NCBI RefSeq assembly: GCF_900116755.1
Contig: NZ_FPBY01000001.1
Location: 1 to 58,893 of the forward strand
Reading direction: 5' to 3'
From: Clostridium sp. DSM 8431
GTDB lineage: Bacteria > Bacillota > Clostridia > Clostridiales > Clostridiaceae
DNA: 58,893 nt
The first letter of the stretch is position 1. Each line of letters begins with the position of its first letter. Under the pieces are notes generated by a model, which did no database searches, was not told where the DNA came from, and worked only from the letters and a program-made list of their open reading frames with translations. The position numbers were made by a program, and so were the translations under genes. This document shows positions 52,552-58,893 of the stretch, one piece after another.

Positions 52552-53913
52552 ATTAAAAATAATTTAATGAAAGATATTGATTTATCTGTATCAAAAAAGA
52601 TAACAATTAATCAGGCTAGGGAAGGAAATATACTGCCTATTTATGAAAAAGATAATATTATATATGCTGCATCTATAAAAAACAATAATAATGGAAAAGA
52701 TTTTTTAGAAATGGTATTAGGCAAGAAGGTTTATTTAATATATGTATCTTTAGAAGAAATTACAGAGCTTATTAATTTAGTTCTTGGTATAAGTGATAAG
52801 TTAGAAGAAGATATATTTAAAGAAGCTGTTAAAATGAATGCTAGCGATATTCACTTTGAACCTTCAAATAATGTTGTAAAAATTAGATATAGGATAAATG
52901 GAAATTTAATTTTAAGAAGAAAGATTGTATTAGAGGAATATTTGAAAATTATTTCTAGAATTAAAGTGAAAGCAAATATGGATATTGCAGAAAGAAGAAA
53001 AGCTCAAGATGGAAAAGTAATTATGAGTGATGATAATGGAAATGAGTATAACTGCAGAATAGCTTCTATGCCTTTAATTCAAGGAGAAAAACTTGTAGTA
53101 AGAATAATATATAACGAAGAATATAGGAAAATAACTAGTCTTAATTTTACAGATAAACAATTAGAAAGTGTGCAAAAGATAAAAAAAGCTAAAAATGGTT
53201 TGGTTATAATAAATGGCCCTACAGGTTCAGGAAAAACTACAACATTATATTCAATGCTAGGAGAGATAAAAGATGAGTTTATAAATATAACAACTATTGA
53301 AGATCCTGTTGAGATAACTATGGATGAGATAAATCAAATTAATTTAAACCCAAAAACAGGAGTGACTTTTTCTTCAGGCCTTAGGGGTATATTAAGGCAA
53401 GATCCAGATGTAATTATGATAGGAGAAATTAGAGATGAAGAAACAGCTAAAATGGCAGTAAGAGCATCTATAACAGGACATAAAGTGTTTTCAACTATTC
53501 ACACAAAATCTCCTAGAGAAGTTTATTTAAGACTTGAAGAAATGGGGGTTAAAGGATATCTAATAAGATCAGCTTTAATAGGTATTATCTCTCAAAGATT
53601 AATAGGAATATTATGTGATGAGTGTAAAAAGTATATTGGAGATACATTAATAAACTCTAAAAAGGTGAAGATTTATAAAAAATGTGGATGTGATAAGTGT
53701 AATAAAACAGGAATAAGAAAAAGAAAGCTTATTTCAGCAGTGTATTATATAAGTAAAAATTTAAGAGAAGATATGAAGAAAATATATGAAAAAGAAAACT
53801 TGTTATCTAATGATGAAATGCTAGAAGGATTAAATAAATTATTGATGGAAGGAAAAGTTGATTATTATGACTATCTTGGATTTATAGAAGGAGAAGAATT
53901 AGATGAAATATGA
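52552..53913 (+). CDS. pilB: Type IV pilus / type II secretion ATPase (PilB/GspE family), apparent AUU start
   Basis: A hexameric cytoplasmic ATPase driving pilin polymerisation. Walker A is NGPTGSGKTTTLYS, the Asp box is ASDIHFEPSNNVVKIRYR, Walker B is DPDVIMIGEIRDEETA, and the His box region is GHKVFSTIHTKSPREV. Four to five cysteines (CDEC and CGCDKC) in the C-terminal part fit the zinc site of PilB. The N-terminal domain is short. The ribosome site GGGAGGTG (52539-52546) is 7 bases before an in-frame ATT at 52552; the TTG at 52537 has no site and the ATG at 52567 is 22 bases away. From AUU it has 453 residues. pilC overlaps by 11 bases. Confidence 0.9.
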   Translation: MKNNLMKDIDLSVSKKITINQAREGNILPIYEKDNIIYAASIKNNNNGKDFLEMVLGKKVYLIYVSLEEITELINLVLGISDKLEEDIFKEAVKMNASDIHFEPSNNVVKIRYRINGNLILRRKIVLEEYLKIISRIKVKANMDIAERRKAQDGKVIMSDDNGNEYNCRIASMPLIQGEKLVVRIIYNEEYRKITSLNFTDKQLESVQKIKKAKNGLVIINGPTGSGKTTTLYSMLGEIKDEFINITTIEDPVEITMDEINQINLNPKTGVTFSSGLRGILRQDPDVIMIGEIRDEETAKMAVRASITGHKVFSTIHTKSPREVYLRLEEMGVKGYLIRSALIGIISQRLIGILCDECKKYIGDTLINSKKVKIYKKCGCDKCNKTGIRKRKLISAVYYISKNLREDMKKIYEKENLLSNDEMLEGLNKLLMEGKVDYYDYLGFIEGEELDEI

Positions 53914-54931
53914 TTCATTAGCGCTTATTTCAGGAAATTTATTAACTCTTTATGATGATGGAATATCAATTATTGAGAGTATAGACATTTTATTAGAGCT
54001 GCCTTTAGATAATAAATACAAGAAAAGTCTTATGAGTATAAAAATAAGTATTGAAGAAGGTAATACTTTAGGTGTGTCCTTTGAGAAATTTCCTTTTTTA
54101 TATCCAAAATTCTTTTCAGGAGCATTAAAGATAAGTGAAGATACAGGAGTTTTAAGTGAGACTTTATCTAATTTAAATATTTTTTACAATAATCTTAGTA
54201 ATATTAATAAAAAACTAAAGACAGCATTAAGATATCCGCTTTTGGTGTTAGGATTTTTAATTGGATTAGTTTTTTTATTTTTCATTATGATAGTTCCAAG
54301 TATGTATGAAACCTTTCAGTCTATGAATAAAAATATTCCTAGCATTATAAAAAAAGTTTACGAAATATATAAATATCTTTTATCAGATAAAGTATATTCA
54401 ATATCATTAATAATTTCTTTAATTATTATTTCTATACTTTTATTTTTTCTTTTTAAGATTAGAAGTAAGGAAAAAGAAAATAGATGGCTTTTAAAAATTA
54501 AATTTATCAGGCAGTATTATGAATATATTTTTATTATGAATCTTTCAATTATTTTAAATAGTGGAATGCAGATTAATAAGGGAATTGACTTATGCATGGA
54601 GTCTATGAATATAAAGTGCATAAATAATGAAATGAAAAAACTTAAAGAAAAGGTTTCTAAAGGAAATAGTATTGAAAACAGTCTTAAAGACAGCAGAATT
54701 TTATCAAAGTATACATTATCTATGATAGCCTTAGGAGGACGAGGTAGTAATCTTCATGAGGTATTAATAGTATCTTCTAAAAGGTTAGAAGAACAACTTT
54801 TAGATAGACTTAACAAAGTAGTGTCAGCTATTAATCCAATAGCTATTACAATTATAAGCTTATGTATTATGGTGTTTATTTTTTTATTTATTTTACCTAT
54901 GATTGATATGCTTTATTCTGGAGCTATTTAA
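53903..54931 (+). CDS. pilC: Type IV pilus inner-membrane platform protein (PilC/GspF family)
   Basis: A 342-residue integral membrane protein with two related halves. Hydrophobic segments occur near residues 111-135, 163-182 and 313-338. It shows the T2SF patterns GNTLGVSFEKFPFLYPKFFSGALKISEDTGVL and, in the second half, KGNSIENSLKDSRILSKYTLSMIALGGRGSNLHEVL. It couples PilB ATPase rotation to pilin insertion. The start overlaps pilB, so the two are probably translationally coupled. Confidence 0.92.
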   Translation: MKYDSLALISGNLLTLYDDGISIIESIDILLELPLDNKYKKSLMSIKISIEEGNTLGVSFEKFPFLYPKFFSGALKISEDTGVLSETLSNLNIFYNNLSNINKKLKTALRYPLLVLGFLIGLVFLFFIMIVPSMYETFQSMNKNIPSIIKKVYEIYKYLLSDKVYSISLIISLIIISILLFFLFKIRSKEKENRWLLKIKFIRQYYEYIFIMNLSIILNSGMQINKGIDLCMESMNIKCINNEMKKLKEKVSKGNSIENSLKDSRILSKYTLSMIALGGRGSNLHEVLIVSSKRLEEQLLDRLNKVVSAINPIAITIISLCIMVFIFLFILPMIDMLYSGAI

Positions 54932-55393
54932 ATGAAAAAAGAAGGAATAAGCACTATTGAAGTAATAGCTGTATTGTCTATTATAATAGTCTTAATGAGC
55001 ATAGGTATTGGTTCAAGTGAGCATTTTAAAGATTATATTAGCAGTCTTGAGTATAAGTCTGATATATATAATATACGTGAAATTATGACTTATTCTAGGC
55101 AGTATTGTTATGAAAATAAAGTTTATGGAGAACTATACTTTATAAATTCTGATGAATCTATAAGGGTTTATTTATTATCTAAAAAGAGAATAGTAAAATC
55201 GATAGATATTTCTAGAGGAAAAAGAATAGAAAATTTTAATTATGTTCTTGATGGAAAACAAATTTTAAAAATAGATATTAATGAGGATGGCTATATTAGT
55301 CCATATACAATAAATATATCAGATAATACTGGAACTAAAAAGAAAATAGTAATTCAAGTAGGAGGAAATTTAGTTTATATAAAAGATGATTAA
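54932..55393 (+). CDS. Prepilin-like protein 1
   Basis: A 153-residue protein with a class III type IV prepilin start: MKKEG followed by ISTIEVIAVLSIIIVLMSIGIG. Cleavage by prepilin peptidase would fall after the glycine, leaving Ile1 and the conserved Glu5. A hydrophobic helix of about 20 residues comes next. The body is GspH/FimT-like, with a single short beta-rich domain. It directly abuts pilC (stop TAA, then ATG). No prepilin peptidase gene is in the window. Confidence 0.87.
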   Translation: MKKEGISTIEVIAVLSIIIVLMSIGIGSSEHFKDYISSLEYKSDIYNIREIMTYSRQYCYENKVYGELYFINSDESIRVYLLSKKRIVKSIDISRGKRIENFNYVLDGKQILKIDINEDGYISPYTINISDNTGTKKKIVIQVGGNLVYIKDD

Positions 55394-55820
55394 ATATTCT
55401 AAGGGAAATTCAATAATAGAAGTCTTAGGAGCTTTGGCTATAGTTTTAGTTACTATAAGTATAGCCTATAGAATCTCCTTTATTGCTGAAAAAATTATAA
55501 GAAATAATGAAGAAATGTTTAATAGAAGAGAGATAGTTAATGCAGTATGTAATGAAATTAAATATAATATTCAATTTGATGAATTAACTAATAGATTATT
55601 AGATAAACCTATTTTTATTAACTATGATAAAACTTTATTAGATAAACTTAAAGAAGAGCCTTTAATGAATTTAGTATCTGAAAAAGAAAGTAATAAAACT
55701 ATAGTAATTAGTCTTGAGGAGAAGAATAATGAAAGACTATTTATTAAAATTAACTTTTATGGAAATGGAAAAGTTATTAAAAAAGAAGTTGTTAAGGGAC
55801 GTTGGATGGATTATGTATAA
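55386..55820 (+). CDS. Prepilin-like protein 2
   Basis: A 144-residue protein with N-terminus MIKYSKG / NSIIEVLGALAIVLVTISIAY; the glycine, the Glu5 and a long hydrophobic helix match the prepilin signal. Residue +1 is Asn rather than the usual Phe or Met. The rest is charged and without recognised domain, probably a minor pseudopilin. It overlaps prepilin 1 by 8 bases and the next gene by 8 bases. Confidence 0.85.
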   Translation: MIKYSKGNSIIEVLGALAIVLVTISIAYRISFIAEKIIRNNEEMFNRREIVNAVCNEIKYNIQFDELTNRLLDKPIFINYDKTLLDKLKEEPLMNLVSEKESNKTIVISLEEKNNERLFIKINFYGNGKVIKKEVVKGRWMDYV

Positions 55821-56265
55821 AGTTAAGAAGGGAACTACATTAATAGAGAGCATTTTGTGTATTGCATTAATTATGATTATTACAGCTATCTTAGCTAATA
55901 TTTTTATAAGTGTAAATAATATATTTATTAGATGTGAAGAATCAGAAATGGCTGAAAATGATATAAATGATCTATTTATAAATATAGAAAGATTTTTAAA
56001 TGAAGAGGGAGTTCAAAAAATTAATTCAAAAGATAATAAATTGATAATTTATAAAGGAACTTTAGATAAAGAATATGAAAAAGAAGTTATAAATAAAGAA
56101 GCAGATAAAATTATAATTAAATACTATGATATTAGAGATTTTGAATATTACAATACGTACAATACATTAGCTAAAAAAATAGATAAATTTGATATTAAAA
56201 GAAAAGGAAAAATCTTATATATAACTGTTTCTAAAGGAGGAAAGGAATATGTTAAAGCATTATAA
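55813..56265 (+). CDS. Prepilin-like protein 3 (PilW/GspJ-like)
   Basis: A 150-residue protein starting MYKVKKG / TTLIESILCIALIMIITAILANIF, with glycine, Glu5 and hydrophobic helix of a type IV prepilin. The ATG at 55813 overlaps the stop of prepilin 2; earlier in-frame ATGs would put over 30 unlikely residues before the signal. The body resembles minor pilins of the PilW/GspJ kind in length and strand pattern, but this is a weak call. Confidence 0.85.
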   Translation: MYKVKKGTTLIESILCIALIMIITAILANIFISVNNIFIRCEESEMAENDINDLFINIERFLNEEGVQKINSKDNKLIIYKGTLDKEYEKEVINKEADKIIIKYYDIRDFEYYNTYNTLAKKIDKFDIKRKGKILYITVSKGGKEYVKAL

Positions 56266-56659
56266 GAAAAATGGATCTATTTTGATAGTCTCGTTAATGG
56301 TATTAATGTGTATAACAGTTTTGAGTAGTTCTTTTATAAAGTTATATTGCTGTAATTTCAATGATTATAATGCAAATATTAAACATAATGATTTATATAA
56401 CAAGGATTATTTTGATGAGGTTTTGTGCAGTATAGATGCTTATGTTATGGAGGAAAATGAATCTATAGACTCCCTTAAAGAAAAAAATACTCTTATTAAT
56501 GATTATATTTTGCTATTTTATGATAATACTTTGGAAAGGTTTTGTGCTTCTTATAAATATAAAGAAATAACTTATGATAAAAAGCTTAAGGTTGTAGAAG
56601 ATAATGATAAAATTATCTTTATACCTGAAGAGAAGAAATATTTAGATAAGGAGGATTAA
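56249..56659 (+). CDS. PilX-like membrane-anchored pilus protein
   Basis: A 136-residue protein with N-terminus MLKHYKKNGSILIVSLMVLMCITVLSSS. It has a glycine followed by a hydrophobic helix but Val at the place of Glu5, resembling PilX/GspK N-termini (GxALLVxLxxL). The rest is acidic, with two cysteines close after the helix. It overlaps prepilin 3 by 17 bases with AAAGGAGGAAAGG before its ATG. Function is inferred from position. Confidence 0.7.
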   Translation: MLKHYKKNGSILIVSLMVLMCITVLSSSFIKLYCCNFNDYNANIKHNDLYNKDYFDEVLCSIDAYVMEENESIDSLKEKNTLINDYILLFYDNTLERFCASYKYKEITYDKKLKVVEDNDKIIFIPEEKKYLDKED

Positions 56660-56663
56660 GAAA

Positions 56664-57284
56664 ATAGGAAAAACTATAATAAAGGTATATGAAGATACTA
56701 TTAAGTGGAATGGAGAAGTATATAATTATTATAATTTTCTTAAAGAATTTAATAAAAAGAATGCAAAGATAATTTTATTTGAATCTAATATGTATATAAA
56801 AAGAATTAATATTAATTTTAAAAATATTAATGAAAAGAAAATAAATAATATTATAGAAGAAGAACTTGGAGATGAAGAAAAATATTTAATTAACTATGAA
56901 ATATCTAAAAAAGAAAAGTCCATGTATTTATATTACATGATGGAAGGTATGTTTATTTCACGAATAGCTAGAAAGCTAAAAGAGATAGAAGTTATACCAA
57001 TTCAAGTATATTTTTTTAAGTATTTAAGAAAAAAGATTAAAAAAGAGTCTTTTAAGTGTATTTTATATTATTCTAAAACCTATTATTTTATAAATGTGCA
57101 TAAAGGATATTTATCTATGTGCTATATATTACATTCTATTAATGAATTAGAAGAAGTTTTTAATAGAATAAAGGATGAAGGAAGTTTATATGTTCAAAGG
57201 GGAATTGAATTTTTAGAAGATAATGAAGAAAATATTATATTTTTGGATTGTGGAGGGTTATATAGTGAAAAAATATTCTTATAA
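56664..57284 (+). CDS. PilM-like protein with apparent AUA (or AUU) start
   Basis: The frame opens after a TAG at 56643-56645 and reads GKTIIKVYEDTIKWNGEVYNYYN before the first ATG at 56790. There is no ATG, GTG or TTG between. A strong AAGGAGG (56648-56654) lies 9 bases before an ATA at 56664, and an ATT at 56655 follows it directly, so initiation at AUA (206 residues) or AUU (209) is likely. The ATG at 56790 has no ribosome site and would cut the first strands. By position before PilN- and PilO-like genes and by its beta-strand N-terminus it may be a shortened PilM (usual length 340-380), but the actin-type ATP motifs are not evident. It may only keep the platform-binding part. Confidence 0.6.
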   Translation: MGKTIIKVYEDTIKWNGEVYNYYNFLKEFNKKNAKIILFESNMYIKRININFKNINEKKINNIIEEELGDEEKYLINYEISKKEKSMYLYYMMEGMFISRIARKLKEIEVIPIQVYFFKYLRKKIKKESFKCILYYSKTYYFINVHKGYLSMCYILHSINELEEVFNRIKDEGSLYVQRGIEFLEDNEENIIFLDCGGLYSEKIFL

Positions 57285-57678
57285 TAAGAACTTTATTCCA
57301 GCATCATTTATAGAAAAATATAAAAGAGATACTAAAAAGAAAAATATTTCATTACTAATACTTATTTCAATTATAGAGCTTATACTTCTTCCTAAGACAA
57401 TGTCATTTATATTATCTAATAACAATAATAGAAGTAAGAAAAATAATAAAGAAGATAAAATTATAGAATATTCTTATATAAATAATGAAAGTTTTTTTAA
57501 ATGGATGGATATAATAAAGGATGATACAGTTGGAACATTTAATGAAAATGAAGCGATTATTTTTACAGATAGCATAGATGAATTTCAAGGAATATTAAAG
57601 GATAAAAGATTAAAAATAATAAATATGGAGGCTTATGATGATAAATATAAGATACGTGTTATTATGTCTGAAGGATAA
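57265..57678 (+). CDS. PilN-like bitopic pilus assembly protein
   Basis: A 137-residue protein from GTG 57265, 7 bases after GGAGGG. It has a basic cytoplasmic start including KNFIPASFIEKYKRDTKKKN, one membrane helix (ISLLILISIIELILLPKTM, about 29-47), a lysine-asparagine linker and an extracytoplasmic ferredoxin-like domain ending KDKRLKIINMEAYDDKYKIRVIMSEG. This topology is that of PilN. The overlap with the PilM-like gene is 20 bases. Sequence similarity alone would be weak. Confidence 0.72.
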   Translation: MKKYSYNKNFIPASFIEKYKRDTKKKNISLLILISIIELILLPKTMSFILSNNNNRSKKNNKEDKIIEYSYINNESFFKWMDIIKDDTVGTFNENEAIIFTDSIDEFQGILKDKRLKIINMEAYDDKYKIRVIMSEG

Positions 57679-58024
57679 AAAGATAGAAATATCAGCCTTT
57701 CTTTTAAGTATTATTTTATTCATTGAAATCTATTGTAACTATGAAATACTAAATAATCAAAGTAAGTATATAGAAAAAATACCCAAAATAGAATCTAAAA
57801 TGGAACTTAAAGATATTATAAATAACTTTAGTGAAGCAGGATTAAATATTATAAGTATAGAGGATAAAGAAGATCGATATATTATAGGATTAAGCCTTAA
57901 CGGAAGAAAAGATGATATAATAAAATCTTTTAAGTTCTTAATAGATAAATATAATATTATTTACTACGAATTTAATGCAAGTTACGATAATATTGAAGGA
58001 AAAATAAGTTTAACTTACAATTAG
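57635..58024 (+). CDS. PilO-like bitopic pilus assembly protein
   Basis: A 129-residue protein with a short basic N-terminus, one membrane helix (EISAFLLSIILFIEIYC, about 18-34), a short helical linker and a small alpha/beta domain (MELKDIINNFSEAGLNIISIEDKEDRYIIGLSLNG). Size and topology fit PilO, the partner of PilN. GGAGG is followed by two ATGs at 57635 and 57638; the second has the better spacing. It is the last gene of the pilus operon; no clear terminator follows. Confidence 0.7.
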   Translation: MMINIRYVLLCLKDKKIEISAFLLSIILFIEIYCNYEILNNQSKYIEKIPKIESKMELKDIINNFSEAGLNIISIEDKEDRYIIGLSLNGRKDDIIKSFKFLIDKYNIIYYEFNASYDNIEGKISLTYN

Positions 58025-58132
58025 CGTTGTATTTTGGGGAAAGTACGCATAAATAATTGCATTTATTGTTATGTTCTGATAAAATAAAACTGTTGTGTAA
58101 TGAGAAAAAATTTACAAATATAAGTGCATACA

Positions 58133-58161
58133 TTGATAGTGCTTATTATGAAACTTATACA
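58133..58161 (+). promoter_or_regulatory. Possible promoter of efp
   Basis: TTGATA (58133-58138), 17-base spacer, TATACA (58156-58161). The predicted start near 58168 falls in the ribosome site GGAGGG (58165-58170), so the leader would be very short; such matches are frequent by chance in AT-rich DNA. Confidence 0.4.
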
Positions 58162-58178
58162 TTTGGAGGGATATTATT

Positions 58179-58739
58179 ATGATATCAGCAGGAGATTTAA
58201 GAAAAGGTACAACTTTTGAGAACGAAGGACAAGTTTATACAGTTATAGACTTTTTACACGTAAAGCCAGGAAAGGGAGCTGCTTTCGTAAGAACTAAACT
58301 TAGAAATGTAATCTCAGGGTCAGTTACTGAAACTACATTTAACCCATCAGCTAAATTCCAAGAAGCTGTTATAGAAAGAAAAGAAATGCAATATCTTTAT
58401 TCAGATGGAGAATTATATTACTTCATGGATCAAGAAACTTTTGAACAAATTCCTTTAAACTATGAAAAAGTTGAAGATGCAATCAAGTATTTAAAAGAAA
58501 ATATGTTTGCAATAATCAAGTTCTACAAAGGTGAAGCATTCTCAGTAGAAGCACCAAACTTTGTTGAATTATTAATAACTAAATGTGAACCAGGAGTAAA
58601 AGGAAATACTGCAACTAATGCATTAAAGCCTGCTACATTAGAAACTGGTGCTGTAGTTAACGTTCCAATGTTCGTTAATGAAGGTGATGTAATAAGAGTA
58701 GATACAAGAACTGGCGAATACATGGAAAGAATTAAATAG
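58179..58739 (+). CDS. efp: Elongation factor P
   Basis: A 186-residue, three-domain beta-barrel protein with tRNA-like shape that rescues ribosomes stalled at polyproline. The KOW-like N-terminal domain has [17 protein letters not shown], with the modifiable lysine at K32, the position carrying 5-aminopentanol in B. subtilis. The central domain (about 66-125) and C-terminal OB domain with [15 protein letters not shown] complete a protein of normal length. GGAGGG precedes the ATG. It ends with a strong terminator. Confidence 0.97.
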   Translation: MISAGDLRKGTTFENEGQVYTVIDFLHVKPGKGAAFVRTKLRNVISGSVTETTFNPSAKFQEAVIERKEMQYLYSDGELYYFMDQETFEQIPLNYEKVEDAIKYLKENMFAIIKFYKGEAFSVEAPNFVELLITKCEPGVKGNTATNALKPATLETGAVVNVPMFVNEGDVIRVDTRTGEYMERIK

Positions 58740-58751
58740 TTTACAAAGGAT

Positions 58752-58786
58752 TGCTGAGTTCTTAGGAACTTAGCAGTTTTTTTTTA
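58752..58786 (+). terminator. Intrinsic terminator after efp
   Basis: TGCTGAGTTC (58752-58761), TTAG loop, GAACTTAGCA (58766-58775) with one GU pair, followed by G and about ten Ts. Confidence 0.9.
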
Positions 58787-58893
58787 ATGCATAGACCAGT
58801 TATACAAAAAAATAAAAAATTTTAAAAAATAATTTTTTAAAAAAGGGTACACTTAATAAACCATTATTATTTTACGAATAATGGACAAGAGTG

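Noticed and set aside
55714-55812. N-terminal extension of prepilin 3
   Set aside because: Lies over prepilin 2 coding sequence and would bury the prepilin signal more than 30 residues from the N-terminus.
57223-57264. Upstream ATG for the PilN-like protein
   Set aside because: The GTG at 57265 has a strong GGAGGG at correct spacing; the upstream ATG has none.

Overview
The window is low-GC, AT-rich DNA with AGA-dominated arginine codons, strong AGGAGG-type ribosome binding sites, T-box and ribosomal-leader attenuators, and sporulation-type genes (ytxC, spoVD, spoVE-like, pdaA-like). Together with the gene order this points to a Clostridium sensu stricto (cluster I) chromosome; the species cannot be fixed from the sequence alone. 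Apart from an IS1595-type transposase remnant at the left edge it reads as conserved core chromosome rather than a genomic island.

Layout: (1) 1-3.4 kb: transposase fragment, a GME-fold protein, ytxC, and the infC-rpmI-rplT operon behind a leader attenuator; infC appears to start at AUU. (2) 3.5-10.3 kb: ktrB-ktrA potassium uptake, a TrmH-family rRNA methylase, then pheST behind a T-box. (3) 10.3-20.1 kb: a CapA-like lipoprotein, a ZapA domain fused to a very long coiled coil, an RlhA-like U32 protein, mutS2, a PfkB/PsuK-type kinase, a DUF523 protein and an L25/Ctc-like protein. (4) 20.2-27.9 kb: phosphoglucomutase, then a TPR protein, a GT26 enzyme, a MurJ-family flippase and two GT4-type glycosyltransferases, plausibly making a surface glycan. 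(5) 27.9-31.8 kb: AEC transporter, folate cyclodeaminase-like protein, PdaA-like deacetylase and ychF with a structured leader. (6) 32-46.7 kb: a division and cell-wall cluster: decayed mraZ, rsmH, ftsL, spoVD-type PBP, murE, murF, mraY, spoVE/ftsW, ftsQ, two DUF881 proteins around sbp, yggS, sepF, yggT, ylmH, divIVA. murC, murD, murG, ftsA and ftsZ are not in it. (7) 46.8-51.3 kb: RluA-family pseudouridine synthase, pyrR, an RlmL-type methylase and rqcH on the minus strand. (8) 51.4-58.9 kb: a lipoprotein, a compact type IV pilus / type II secretion-like operon (ATPase, platform protein, three class III-type prepilins, a PilX-like protein, and PilM/N/O-like proteins), then efp.

The observations most worth a second look are: the apparent use of non-canonical start codons (AUU, AUA) in infC and in two genes of the pilus operon, which would make pilus synthesis a candidate target of IF3 discrimination; the decayed mraZ upstream of rsmH; the hairpin between the mraY ribosome binding site and start codon; the oversized ZapA; and the glycine-to-cysteine change in the PRPP loop of PyrR.
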